A stretch of DNA of 64,000 nt from Labedaea rhizosphaerae (GTDB lineage Bacteria > Actinomycetota > Actinomycetes > Mycobacteriales > Pseudonocardiaceae): positions 658,784 to 722,783 of the forward strand of contig NZ_SNXZ01000003.1 of NCBI RefSeq assembly GCF_004362825.1. Reading direction: 5' to 3'. Both the position numbers and the translations under genes were made by a program. Positions 46,570-55,614 of this stretch are shown piece after piece (positions within the stretch are counted from its first letter, which is position 1; each line of letters opens with the position of its first letter). The notes beneath the pieces were generated by a model. The model did no database searches. It had not been told where the DNA came from and saw only the letters and a program-made list of their open reading frames with translations.

Positions 46570-47784
46570 TCAGGGTGTCGCCGGGAAGTTCAAGCCTTCC
46601 AGCGCCGTGCGGCGCACGACCACCTCGTCGGGGTCGTCGCCCAGCACGAGCAGGTTGAGGGTGCTCAGCCCAACGGGGTGGTCCGTGCGGGTGGTGTCGT
46701 GGGCGCTGGTGAGCAACAACGTGCCGGCGGCCAGGGCCGGGTCCAGCTCGGCGAGCAGGTCGGCCAATGACGCGGCGGCCACGACCAGTTTCACCGACTC
46801 CGCGGGCCGATCGAGGGCGTCGGGGCGGACCGATTGCAGCGCCAGCAAGGGAATGGACCCGCTGGTGAGCCGGAAGTTCAGGTCCAGCACGACGAGTTGA
46901 CCATCGAAGGTCTGCGCACAGTCCAAACTGCACATACCGCGGTAACCGACGTCGGCCGCGCGCTGGGTGATCGCCACGCACTCGGCGATCAACTCCGGCG
47001 GCGGCGAGGCGACCTGGCCGAACCGGCCGCCGCGGTAGAGCCCGGCCTCGTCGACGCGTTGCTCGGTGACGGCCAGCAAGTGCGCACGCGCGTCCGGACC
47101 GACGTAGAGTTGCAAACCCCAATTCTGGTCGATGCGCAGGTATTCCTCGACCACGAACTCGCTGAGCACGTCGGTGAAGGCGGGCAGCAGGACCGGCTCA
47201 CCGGCCGGGTGCAGGTACACGTCGAGGCTGCCGCCGTGCGCGTCGTCGGTCGCGCCTTTGAGCACCCACGACTTCTCCGGCGGCGCGGCTTCGGCGAGCT
47301 GTCCGCGGGTCACCACGTCGCGGCGCGCCCGGTAGTGCGGATCGACCAGCGTGCCGATGCTCGCCTTGTTGTTCAGGTGACCGACGAGCTGTGCGCTTTT
47401 GACCGCCCGCTCGTCGGGGCAAAGCGCGACCGGGTGCGGGTATTCCATCGAGATCAGCAGCCCGTCCGACACCGCCTGCGCCACCCGCGCGCCGAACTCC
47501 GCCTCGGTGCGGAACTCACGCAGCTCGCCGCCGACCGGCAAGCCGCCGTCGCGCAGCCGCGCCAGCAGTTCCCGATCGGTGCCGCCCGCGCTGCAGATGA
47601 CCGGCGTATCCGCGGCAACGGCGATCGGGCGGGCGGAGACCACGTCCCGGGTGTGCCGGTTCCGGCCGGCGGGCTCGGCCGCCTCCAGGGCAGGGCGGGC
47701 GCAGACGGCGATGTCCGGGCCGTAGACGTCGGCGAGGGATCGAGGGGCGCGGACTGCGGACGGCAACAGGACGGGAACGGTGAT
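46570..47784 (-). CDS. ATP-grasp enzyme
   Basis: About 404 residues. The C-terminal half has ATP-grasp signs: SWVLKGATDDAHGGS (nucleotide-binding lysine region), FVVEEYLRIDQNWGLQLYVG, CSLDCAQTFDGQLVVLDLNFR with the metal acids and Asn (LDLNFR). The likely reaction is ATP-driven joining of a carboxylate to an amine or thiol. An ideal GGAGG stands six bases before an ATC at 47784; no ATG/GTG/TTG has better context, and TVPVLLPS follows as if after Met. The frame is open back to 47871. It follows a small zinc-ribbon gene on the same strand. Confidence 0.8.
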   Translation of the reverse strand: MTVPVLLPSAVRAPRSLADVYGPDIAVCARPALEAAEPAGRNRHTRDVVSARPIAVAADTPVICSAGGTDRELLARLRDGGLPVGGELREFRTEAEFGARVAQAVSDGLLISMEYPHPVALCPDERAVKSAQLVGHLNNKASIGTLVDPHYRARRDVVTRGQLAEAAPPEKSWVLKGATDDAHGGSLDVYLHPAGEPVLLPAFTDVLSEFVVEEYLRIDQNWGLQLYVGPDARAHLLAVTEQRVDEAGLYRGGRFGQVASPPPELIAECVAITQRAADVGYRGMCSLDCAQTFDGQLVVLDLNFRLTSGSIPLLALQSVRPDALDRPAESVKLVVAAASLADLLAELDPALAAGTLLLTSAHDTTRTDHPVGLSTLNLLVLGDDPDEVVVRRTALEGLNFPATP

Positions 47785-47857
47785 GGAGAGCCTCCGGTGG
47801 GGGGTGAGCTGTTCTTCCGTGACGTGTCTGTTCGGCGGAGGAGAAACGCCCCGAGGT

Positions 47858-48121
47858 TCAAGGACCAGCACGGTGCCGGCCGGGCCGACCGGCCGAGCTC
47901 GACCCGTGCTCGGTGCGGGCGAGGTGCATGAAGCACTTGGGACAGATCACCTCGTCGCTGCTCTCCTGGGTGGCGACCATGGCCGAGTCCCGTGAGCGGT
48001 CGCACACCGCGCACCGGTAGACCGCGACGATCACGAGGCTGTGCAAGGCAAATCCGCGCCAACTGGCATGGGAAGCCAGGACCGGCAGGTCGGTGAGGTT
48101 CGCGGCATCGGTCGTCGACAT
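47858..48121 (-). CDS. Small zinc-ribbon protein
   Basis: 87 residues; ATG 48121 has GGGAG six bases upstream. Middle part holds YRCAVCDRS and EVICPKCFMHL, two CxxC pairs 20 residues apart that fit a zinc ribbon. N-terminus includes ASHASWRGFALHSLVIVAVY. Could bind DNA, RNA or be a substrate or adaptor of the adjacent ATP-grasp enzyme; none proven. Divergent from the phospholipase gene. Confidence 0.75.
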   Translation of the reverse strand: MSTTDAANLTDLPVLASHASWRGFALHSLVIVAVYRCAVCDRSRDSAMVATQESSDEVICPKCFMHLARTEHGSSSAGRPGRHRAGP

Positions 48122-48361
48122 GTGCTGCTCCCTGGTCGTCTCGCGTGGGACGCCACCAGGGTCTGGGAGCAGCATCGACATGTTCGGTACCTCAACAGTA
48201 ACCCGGCGGCGCTTCTTCTGGCTGTGCCGTCCAGGCGACAACCGAGCAGAATCTGAACGTCCAATGCTTGAACACGACTAAAAGTCGGATGTTTCGTGCA
48301 GCTTCGATCAGTTACGCTGCGGGTGCCGTTACCCGACGAGGCCCCGTGGAGGCTCCCCGTG

Positions 48362-50419
48362 ATGGCCGACCCGAACCGACTCACCCGCCGTGACTTCCTC
48401 GGTGGGGTCGCCGCCGCCGGCGGGGTCGCCGCCGTGGGCGCCCTTGGCGGGCTGGCGTCCGGCATGGCCGAAGCCCTCGCCGCACCCCGCGTCTCCGGCA
48501 GCCTGTCCGACGTGGAGCACGTCGTCGTGCTCATGCAGGAGAACCGGTCGTTCGACCACTACTACGGCACGATGAAGGGTGTCCGCGGCTTCGCCGACCG
48601 GTCGGCGATCGTGCTGCCGAACGGTCGGGACGTCTTCCACCAGCCCGACTCCGGCCGGTCCGACGGCGGGTACCTGCTGCCGTTCCGGGTCGACACGTCG
48701 GTGGTGGACGGCCAGGACTTCGGCGACCTCGGCCACGGCTGGGCCGACCAGCACCAGGCGATCGCCGGTGGAGCGAACAACGCATGGATCGCCGCCAAGA
48801 GCGAGATGACCATGGGCTACTTCGCGCGCGCCGACCTCCCGTTCCACCGCGCCCTCGCGGACGCGTTCACGCTTTGCGACCACTACTTCTGCTCGGTGCA
48901 GGGTCCGACGACGCCCAACCGGCTCTACCTGTTCACCGGCACCATCGACGCCGACGGCACCGCGGGCGGCCCGGCGAACTACAACCCGGCCGACTACCGG
49001 CCGGTGTTCAACTGGACGACCTACCCCGAACGCCTGCAACAGCACGGGATCTCGTGGAAGGTCTATGCCAACAAGGAAGTCGGCGACGCGGCCGGCTCGT
49101 TCGTCGGCGACTACGGCGACAACCCGCTGTGGCTGTTCCACGCCTACCACCAGGACTACTCGAGCGAGCTGTCGAGGCGGGCGAGCGTGTTCCGGACCTG
49201 GGCGCCGGATTCGGGCAAGGGCAAGGATGTCAGCCACGTGCTGGCCGAGTTCACGGCCGACTGCGCGAGCGGGTCGCTGCCGCGGGTGTCGTGGATCGTG
49301 GCGCCGTACGGGTACTGCGAGCACCCCGCGGCGCGGCCGGTGGACGGCGCCGCGTACACGCAGACCGTGCTGAATGCGTTGTGGGCCAACCCGAAACTGT
49401 GGGAATCCACCGTCGTCCTGATCAACTACGACGAGAACGACGGCTTCTTCGACCACGTCGCACCGCCGGTGGCGCCGCCCGGGACCGCGAGCGAGTACAT
49501 CGGCGGACAGCCGATCGGGCTCGGCGCGCGCGTGCCGCTGACCGTCATCTCGCCGTGGAGCCGCGGCGGCTGGATCAGCTCCGAGGTCGCCGACCACACC
49601 TCGGTGATCCGGTTCCTGGAGCGCTGGACCGGTGTCGTCGAGCCGAACATCAGCGCGTGGCGCCGAGCGATCTGCGGCGACCTGATGAGCTGCTTCGACT
49701 TCGGCGTCCCCGACGTCCGGATCCCGCTGCTGCCGGACACCGCGGTGCTGCGCAAGCAAGCCGACGACACCGAGCCGACGCTGCCGCCACCCGCACCGCC
49801 CGCGACCGGCGAGCAGCAGGTTCCCGCGCAAGAGCCGGGTACCCGGCCGGCCCGCGCGCTGCCCTACCGGCCGCTGGTCACCACGGCACTGAGCGCGGAC
49901 CGTCAGATCCTCACCACGACCTTTGCCAACCAAGGCACCGCGGCGGTGCAGTTGATGGCCTACCGCAACGACGGGCAGACCGACGGGCCGTGGCCGTACG
50001 ACCTCGCTCCCGGTGCGCAGGTCGCTGACACCTGGCGGATCCAGCGCTACGGCGGCGGGAAGTACGGCATCGCGGTGCACGGCCCCAACCGGTTCCGCTG
50101 GGTCTTCGCCGGGGACGCGAACGGCGCGGGTGCGGGCGTCGACGTCATCGCCGGCTACACCACCGAGAACAAGCTGCGGCTGACCCTGCGCAACACCGGA
50201 ACGACGGCCGTCGAGATCACCGTGACCGCCAACCACTACCGCACCGACGGGCCGTGGCGGTATTCGTTGGCGGCAGGCCAAACCGTGACCGACGACTGGA
50301 ACCCGGTCGCATACGGCTCCGGCTGGTACGACCTGTCGGCGACGGTGAACGTCGACTCCGCATTCCTGCGCCGGTTCAGCGGCCACGTCGAAACGGGCGC
50401 ACCGAGCGTCACCGGGTAG
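48362..50419 (+). CDS. Tat-exported phosphocholine-specific phospholipase C
   Basis: 685 residues. Twin-arginine signal (LTRRDFLGGVAAAGGV, cleavage about 40), catalytic alpha/beta domain with VVVLMQENRSFDHYYGT near 52, NYDENDGFFDHV, and two C-terminal DUF756 beta modules (about 500-590 and 600-685). Matches the non-haemolytic PlcC family that hydrolyses phosphatidylcholine outside the cell. ATG 48362 has GGAGG nine bases upstream. Ends in a small hairpin. Confidence 0.93.
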   Translation: MADPNRLTRRDFLGGVAAAGGVAAVGALGGLASGMAEALAAPRVSGSLSDVEHVVVLMQENRSFDHYYGTMKGVRGFADRSAIVLPNGRDVFHQPDSGRSDGGYLLPFRVDTSVVDGQDFGDLGHGWADQHQAIAGGANNAWIAAKSEMTMGYFARADLPFHRALADAFTLCDHYFCSVQGPTTPNRLYLFTGTIDADGTAGGPANYNPADYRPVFNWTTYPERLQQHGISWKVYANKEVGDAAGSFVGDYGDNPLWLFHAYHQDYSSELSRRASVFRTWAPDSGKGKDVSHVLAEFTADCASGSLPRVSWIVAPYGYCEHPAARPVDGAAYTQTVLNALWANPKLWESTVVLINYDENDGFFDHVAPPVAPPGTASEYIGGQPIGLGARVPLTVISPWSRGGWISSEVADHTSVIRFLERWTGVVEPNISAWRRAICGDLMSCFDFGVPDVRIPLLPDTAVLRKQADDTEPTLPPPAPPATGEQQVPAQEPGTRPARALPYRPLVTTALSADRQILTTTFANQGTAAVQLMAYRNDGQTDGPWPYDLAPGAQVADTWRIQRYGGGKYGIAVHGPNRFRWVFAGDANGAGAGVDVIAGYTTENKLRLTLRNTGTTAVEITVTANHYRTDGPWRYSLAAGQTVTDDWNPVAYGSGWYDLSATVNVDSAFLRRFSGHVETGAPSVTG

Positions 50420-50426
50420 GACTCAG

Positions 50427-50452
50427 CCGTGGTCCGGCGGATGCGACCACGG
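50427..50452. terminator. Hairpin between convergent genes
   Basis: CCGTGGTC, ten bases, GACCACGG: perfect 8-bp arms between the phospholipase stop and the secreted protein stop. Confidence 0.55.
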
Positions 50453-50466
50453 GAAGCGTTTGCCGG

Positions 50467-50769
50467 TCAGATGTTGCACCTACCGGTGCTGAGGTAGTAG
50501 GCGTTGAGAATCTGGCCGGAAGCACCGAGGGGATTCAGGCCAGGGTGAACGATCGCGCAGTAGTCGTTGCCGGATCCGCCGCCCGCGACGTCGACCCGGA
50601 CCAGAACATTGGTTGTGCCGCAATGGTTGTACCAGGCGGTTGCGGAACTCACGTAGAAACCGCAGGTCTGCACGGACGACGGTGACGCCGGGCCGGCCTG
50701 GGCGGTTCCGACGAAACCAGCTACAGCGACGACCACCGAGGCCGTCACGGTCAGCATCCTACGCAACAT
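50467..50769 (-). CDS. Secreted small DUF6355-like protein
   Basis: 100 residues. Sec signal peptide (LTVTASVVVAVAGFVGTAQA, cut near 25) and a compact Cys-containing domain (QTCGFYVSSATAWYNHCG, ...YCAIVHPGLNPLG, ...STGRCNI) with four cysteines that may form two disulfides. The pattern CGFY...AxYNHC is that of DUF6355, which databases describe as a natural product-associated protein. ATG 50769 lies after a poly-T patch; direct repeats 72 bases upstream may control it. Confidence 0.7.
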   Translation of the reverse strand: MLRRMLTVTASVVVAVAGFVGTAQAGPASPSSVQTCGFYVSSATAWYNHCGTTNVLVRVDVAGGGSGNDYCAIVHPGLNPLGASGQILNAYYLSTGRCNI

Positions 50770-51112
50770 TTTTTGCCCTTCTGCCGTGATTCATGAGATC
50801 GCTTCAACCTTGGCAAGCCATACCGTGAGGGATCGCGTAGCTGGACGTTTCTGGACGAAGCTGGACGCGGGCTGGCCGGCTCCTGGCCGGCGCTCGTATC
50901 GGGCCTGCGTTCAAGTCGACCCGGCACTCCTTGTTCGCACCGAACGGTGGTTGTCCAGATGCCGCAAGGGATCCTCGCCTGCGGCCGGCGTGGCGGGAGA
51001 GCACGCCGCCGTCGTGCGGCGTCCGGGAAGCCGGGTTGTTGCACGACCGTCACGCAACCCATAGCCTCGATGGCGGGGCTGTCGTCCGGCGACACGGGGA
51101 GGGACACCGGCG
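50770..51112. other. Divergent promoter region with direct repeats
   Basis: 343 bases between the secreted protein (minus) and the methyltransferase operon (plus), no gene seen. It carries the CTGGACG triplet (50,841-50,867) and on the minus strand a TATGGC that could be a -10 about 20 bases downstream of it. A GGAGGG before the GTG at 51113 is the operon ribosome site. Confidence 0.5.
50841..50867. promoter_or_regulatory. Triple CTGGACG direct repeat (possible SARP box)
   Basis: CTGGACG at 50841, 50851 and 50861: three identical heptamers on an exact 10-base pitch, 72 bases before the secreted-protein start. SARP regulators bind heptamer direct repeats spaced near one helical turn (11 or 22 bases in known cases). 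Confidence 0.55.
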
Positions 51113-51835
51113 GTGGGGGAAGATGCCAAGGTAAGAGCACGCGCCCGTCAACGGTTCGAGGACGAGAACTACGCGGAAACCCTTGCGCACCAACACAGGC
51201 AGCACGTCGTCGGGAAAGACCTGGAGTCGGTCTTCGGCTACATCTACCGCCACAACCTGTGGGAGGGCGGCGAATCCGCCGCGGGTGAGGGCTCCGACCG
51301 GGCGGCCACGCGCAACGTGCGCGACCAGTTGCCCGGCCTGCTGCGCCGGTGGGGCGTGCGCAGCATCCTCGACCTGCCCTGCGGCGACTCCGCCTGGTTG
51401 GCCTCGGTCCCGCTCGACGGCGTGGACTACCTGGGCGGCGACATCGTCGACGAGATCGTCGCGCGCAACCGTGGTCGTACCGGGGCGCGGTTCGACGTCC
51501 TCGACATCACCAAGGACGACTTGCCCGCCGCGGACCTGCTGCTGTGCCGTGACTGCCTGGTCCACCTGCCGACGAGCGACGTGCTGGGCGCACTGGCCAA
51601 CATCGCCCGCAGCCGGTGCAAGTACCTCCTGACCACGACCTTCTCCCGGCTGACGAGGAACGTGGACATCCCCGCCGGTGACTGGCGGCCGCTGAATCTC
51701 CGGATGCCCCCGTTCGGCCTCCCCGAACCCCTCGACACCATCGTCGAAGTGGATCTCTCCGCGATCGGTGACCTCCCGGTCAAAGCGTTGGGACTGTGGG
51801 AAATCAGCAGTTTGCGCGACGTGGGCAAGCCATGA
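51113..51835 (+). CDS. SAM-dependent methyltransferase
   Basis: 240 residues from a GTG with GGAGGG nine bases upstream. Class I SAM fold: motif I ILDLPCGDSAWLA near 84, GGDIVDEIV, then FDVLDITKDDLPAADLLLCRDCLVHLP. C-terminus PAGDWRPLNLRMPPFGLP. Substrate unknown. First gene of a five-gene overlapping operon; overlaps the thiolase-like gene by four bases. Confidence 0.85.
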   Translation: MGEDAKVRARARQRFEDENYAETLAHQHRQHVVGKDLESVFGYIYRHNLWEGGESAAGEGSDRAATRNVRDQLPGLLRRWGVRSILDLPCGDSAWLASVPLDGVDYLGGDIVDEIVARNRGRTGARFDVLDITKDDLPAADLLLCRDCLVHLPTSDVLGALANIARSRCKYLLTTTFSRLTRNVDIPAGDWRPLNLRMPPFGLPEPLDTIVEVDLSAIGDLPVKALGLWEISSLRDVGKP

Positions 51836-52983
51836 CGGCCGCACCCGCGATCGTCGGGCTCGGGATCACCGAGGTGGGCAAGGTCTACGACCGGACGGCC
51901 CGCGACTTCGCGGCGGACGCGGTGCGCCGGGCGTGCGCCGACGCAGGGATCTCGACCGGCGAGCTGGACGGCTTGCTGGTGCTCCCGGGACTGAGCGACG
52001 ACCTCGACCTGGGGCTGGCCGAGGACCTCGGCGTGCGCGATCTCAAGCTGCTCAACGAGATCCGTGGCGACGGCACCTCCGCGTGCACGGCGATCACCTT
52101 CGCCTGCCTGGCGATCGGGTCGGGCATGGCCGGCATGGTGGCGTGCGTGTTCGCCGACGCGCCGCTGCGCCGGGATCGCCGCGCCGGTGCGGCCTACACG
52201 CCGCAAGAGCCGCCCGCCGGTTTCGATGGCCTGATCGCCGATGCCGGGCTCGCCGGCGGCCACGCCCAATACGCTTTGGCCACCCGGCGGCACATGGCGG
52301 CCTTCGGTACCACTTCCGAGCAGCTCGGCGCGATCGCGGTCGCCCAGCGGGCGTGGGCGCGCGGCAACCCGCTGGCCCAGCAGCGGGACCCGATGACCCT
52401 CGCCGACCACCAGAACTCCCGGCTGATCGCGGATCCGTTGCGGCTGCTGGACTGCTGCCTGGTCAGCAACGGCGGCATCGCGGTGATCGTGGCGTCGGCG
52501 AGCCGCGCGCGGGCGCTGGCCCAGCCGCCGGTGCACGTCCTCGGCCACGCGCAGTCCCACCCGATCCACCCGGAAGGCAGGGGCAGCGGGTTCGGTCTCG
52601 TCAGCGGTGCGGCCCGGTCCGGACCGGCCGCCCTGCGCATGGCCGGCGCCACGATCGAGGACGTGGGCGTCGCCGAGCTCTACGACTGCTTCACGTTCGC
52701 GGTGCTGCTCACCTTGGAGGACTACGGGTTCTGCGCCAAGGGCGAGGGCGGCCCGTTCGTCGAGGAGGGGCGCTTGCTGCCAGGTGCGGGCCGGCTCGCC
52801 GTCAACACCGGCGGCGGTCAGCTGTCTGGCTACTACCTGTGGGGGATGACGCCGGTGGCGGAGGCCGTCATCCAGGCGCGTGGCGCGGGCGGTGACCGGC
52901 AGGCCGACGACCACGAGCTGGTCATGGTCAGCGGCAACGGCGGTGTGCTCCACCACCACAGCACCCTCGTGCTGGGCGCGTAG
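51832..52983 (+). CDS. Thiolase-like (SCP-x/Ltp2 type) protein
   Basis: 383 residues, thiolase fold. The nucleophile region reads GDGTSACTAITFA, and where true thiolases have GHPxG this protein has GGGQLSGYYLWGM, so the catalytic His is Tyr. ELYDCFTFAVLLTLEDYGF is the usual substrate loop. Such Tyr-type members include Ltp2-like retro-aldolases and acyltransferases that work with a DUF35 partner; the very next gene is DUF35. Likely a C-C bond lyase or ligase acting on an acyl-CoA; substrate unknown. Confidence 0.85.
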   Translation: MTAAPAIVGLGITEVGKVYDRTARDFAADAVRRACADAGISTGELDGLLVLPGLSDDLDLGLAEDLGVRDLKLLNEIRGDGTSACTAITFACLAIGSGMAGMVACVFADAPLRRDRRAGAAYTPQEPPAGFDGLIADAGLAGGHAQYALATRRHMAAFGTTSEQLGAIAVAQRAWARGNPLAQQRDPMTLADHQNSRLIADPLRLLDCCLVSNGGIAVIVASASRARALAQPPVHVLGHAQSHPIHPEGRGSGFGLVSGAARSGPAALRMAGATIEDVGVAELYDCFTFAVLLTLEDYGFCAKGEGGPFVEEGRLLPGAGRLAVNTGGGQLSGYYLWGMTPVAEAVIQARGAGGDRQADDHELVMVSGNGGVLHHHSTLVLGA

Positions 52984-52986
52984 ACG

Positions 52987-53388
52987 ATGGTTCTTCGCGA
53001 CGACCGCTCGGCGCCGTTCTTCGACGCCGCGCGCCGGGCCGAACTGGTGGTGCGGCACTGCACCGGGTGCGGTGAACTGGCCGCGCCGCGGGTGCGGGCG
53101 TGCCCGACCTGCTCGGCGACCGCCCTCGACTGGGCGCCGGTGTCGGGCGCCGGGACGCTCGTCAGCTGGACGGTGCTACGCGACCGGGCCGGTGGCGTCA
53201 CCGCTGTGGGCGGGATCGTGGAGCTCGCCGAGGGCCCGTGGCTGCGGGTCCGATTGGCCGCCGACCCCGAGACGCTCGAGGCCGGGCTCGCCGTGGCCGT
53301 CGCCTTCGAGCACCAGGACGACGGGGAGCCGGTCCCGGTCTTCGTCCCTCGTGAGCGCGCCGAGGAGGGTGTCGATGGCCGACGTTGA
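52987..53388 (+). CDS. DUF35 OB-fold/zinc-ribbon partner protein
   Basis: 133 residues. Zinc ribbon CTGCGELAAPRVRACPTC (two CxxC pairs) followed by an OB-fold (SGAGTLVSWTVLRDRAG). DUF35 proteins form complexes with thiolase-like enzymes and help bind acyl-CoA. Three bases after the thiolase-like gene; its end overlaps the next gene by 14 bases. Confidence 0.92.
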   Translation: MVLRDDRSAPFFDAARRAELVVRHCTGCGELAAPRVRACPTCSATALDWAPVSGAGTLVSWTVLRDRAGGVTAVGGIVELAEGPWLRVRLAADPETLEAGLAVAVAFEHQDDGEPVPVFVPRERAEEGVDGRR

Positions 53389-54193
53389 CGCGATAGTGGA
53401 CGACCTGCAGGCCGAGCGCGCGGAACTGGACGCCGCGGTGTCGGGCGTGGACGCCGACCAGTGGCACCGCCCCACCGCCGCGCGCGGCTTGCGGGTCGTC
53501 GACCAGATCGCGCACCTCAACTGGACCGACGAGCTGGTGATCCGCGCGATCCGCGCGCCCGACCGGTTCGCCGAGGAGGTCGACGGCGTGCTCGCCGCAC
53601 CGCACGCCACCGAGTCGATCAACGCCGGCTCGGCGTTCGTCAACGCCGGCACCGTGCAGCGCTCGACGTGGCCACGCAGCCGGCTCCTGGCCACCTGGCG
53701 GCGCAGCGCCGACGAGTTGTCCGCCATCCTGCGCGCGCTCCCCCGCGGGACACGGATCCCTTGGTTCGCCCCGCGTCCGCTCTCGGCCGCCGCCATGGCC
53801 GCGGCCCGGGTGATGGAGACGTGGGCACACGGTCAGGACGTCTTCGACGCCCTCGAGCGCCCACGGCGGCCGACCCGCAGGCTCGTGCACATCGTGCGGC
53901 TGGGGGTGCGCAGTCGCGACTTCGCCTACCAGCTCCGGGGGATGGAGCCGCCGTGCGCGGAGTTCAGGATCGAACTGCGGGCGCCCGACGGCGAGCTCTG
54001 GACCTGGGGACCGGCCGATGCCCCGGACCGGGTGACGGGGTTGGCCCTCGACTTCGCCCTGGTCGTCACCCAGCGGTTGCACCGCGACGATGCCGATCTG
54101 ACCACCGAGGGGTGCGCGCCCGAGCAGTGGCTCGGCATCGCCCAGGCTTACGCGGGTCCCGCGGGTGCGGGCCGGGAGCGCATCGGTTCGTGA
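53375..54193 (+). CDS. TIGR03084/DinB-like metal-binding protein
   Basis: 272 residues from ATG 53375 with GGAGG seven bases upstream. The mycothiol-dependent maleylpyruvate isomerase N-domain-type helical bundle is suggested by LRVVDQIAHLNWTDEL and MAAARVMETWAHGQDVFDAL, with the conserved His residues that bind metal. C-terminal beta domain. Probably a metal-dependent hydrolase or isomerase on a small acid. Overlaps neighbours by 14 and 4 bases. Confidence 0.8.
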   Translation: MADVDAIVDDLQAERAELDAAVSGVDADQWHRPTAARGLRVVDQIAHLNWTDELVIRAIRAPDRFAEEVDGVLAAPHATESINAGSAFVNAGTVQRSTWPRSRLLATWRRSADELSAILRALPRGTRIPWFAPRPLSAAAMAAARVMETWAHGQDVFDALERPRRPTRRLVHIVRLGVRSRDFAYQLRGMEPPCAEFRIELRAPDGELWTWGPADAPDRVTGLALDFALVVTQRLHRDDADLTTEGCAPEQWLGIAQAYAGPAGAGRERIGS

Positions 54194-55575
54194 GCGCCCA
54201 CCGCACGGTCGTCCTCGCCACGATGGCGGCGGCGTTCATCGCGATGATGGACTCGTCCATCATCAATGTCGCGGTCTACTCGATCGGCTCGGACCTGCGT
54301 GCCTCACTGCCGCAGATGGGCATGATGATCAGCGGCTACGTGCTGTTCTACGGCCTGTTCCTGGTCACCGGCGGGCGGCTGGGCGACATCCACGGGCACC
54401 GCAGGCTCTTCCTCGTCGGGTTGTCCGCCTTCACCCTGGTGTCCGCCGCGTGCAGCGTCGCACCCGATCCGGAGTCGTTGATCGTCCTGCGGTGCGCCCA
54501 GGGCACGGCCGCGGCGTTGTTCTTCCCGCAAGTCCTGTCGATGGTGCACACCACGCTGCCGGGGCCCGAACGCGAACGGGCGCTGAGCCTGTTCGGCATG
54601 GTGATCGGGCTGGCCGGGGTCGTCGGCCAGGTCCTCACCGGCGTCCTGCTGCACGCGAACATCCTCGGCCTGACCTGGCACCAGGTGTTCCTGATCAACA
54701 TCCCGGTCGGCCTGGCGGCGATCATCGGCGTCGCCGTTGCCACACTACGAAAGCCACCACGAAAGCGCCGTGCGGCTCGGTCCGAATTGGACGTTCGCGG
54801 GGCCGCACTGCTCGCCGCCGGGATGCTGTTGTGCGTGTTCCCGATCACCGAGGGCCGGGTCCTCGGGTGGCCGTGGTGGTGTTTCTTGTTGCTGGGTGGT
54901 TCCGTGCCGGTCCTGGTGCTCTTCTGGGTGTGGGAGCGACGACTGGCGGCGCGGGGCGGTCAACCGCTTGCGACACCGGCGTTGTGGCGGCTGTCCGGTT
55001 ACCGGCTCGGCAATGCGGTGCTGGTGACCCTGTTGGGCGCGAACGCGGCCTTCTTCTTCGTGCTGGTGATCCAAGTCCAAGGCCCCCTGCGGTATTCGCC
55101 GCTGGCCGCGGGCCTGCTGCTCACCCCGCACGCGATCGCCTTCGGGGCGACGTCCGTGCTGGCGCGCAAACGCACGGGGGCCGCCGTGCTCGTGCTCGGC
55201 TGCGCGCTCAACGTCCTCGGCTACGCGCTCGCGCTCGTCGCCGCCTTGGCCGGCCCGAACGGCATCGCGCTGATTCCCGCACTGCTCGTCACCGGAGTCG
55301 GCCAAGGCCTGATCGTGGCGCCACTGGTCGGCCGAATCCTCGCCGACGTACCGGAAGGGCATGCCGGCGCCGCGTCCGGCGTGATGGAAACGTCGATCCA
55401 ACTGGCTGTTTCGTTTGGCATCACCGTGATCGGCTTGGTGTACTTCGCGGGACACAGCCCGAAAGCCGCCTACACGGTGTCGCTGGCCGTGATCGTGGGT
55501 CTGGCCGTGACGGCGTTGGCCCTTGTCGTGGCCCTGCTACGGGCTCCGTCGGCCGAGAGAACAACGACCCGGTGA
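54190..55575 (+). CDS. MFS (DHA2) drug/metabolite exporter
   Basis: 461 residues, about 14 membrane helices. Motif A-like GGRLGDIHGHRRLF in the loop 2-3, SGVMETSIQL and RCAQGTAAALFFPQ typical of the DHA2 family of proton antiporters. GTG start overlaps the previous stop by four bases. As last gene of the operon it may export its product or give resistance to it. Confidence 0.9.
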   Translation: MSAHRTVVLATMAAAFIAMMDSSIINVAVYSIGSDLRASLPQMGMMISGYVLFYGLFLVTGGRLGDIHGHRRLFLVGLSAFTLVSAACSVAPDPESLIVLRCAQGTAAALFFPQVLSMVHTTLPGPERERALSLFGMVIGLAGVVGQVLTGVLLHANILGLTWHQVFLINIPVGLAAIIGVAVATLRKPPRKRRAARSELDVRGAALLAAGMLLCVFPITEGRVLGWPWWCFLLLGGSVPVLVLFWVWERRLAARGGQPLATPALWRLSGYRLGNAVLVTLLGANAAFFFVLVIQVQGPLRYSPLAAGLLLTPHAIAFGATSVLARKRTGAAVLVLGCALNVLGYALALVAALAGPNGIALIPALLVTGVGQGLIVAPLVGRILADVPEGHAGAASGVMETSIQLAVSFGITVIGLVYFAGHSPKAAYTVSLAVIVGLAVTALALVVALLRAPSAERTTTR

Positions 55576-55614
55576 TCACCATCCGCTGCGCGAAGTGCGC
55601 GGCCGCGGCTTGGA

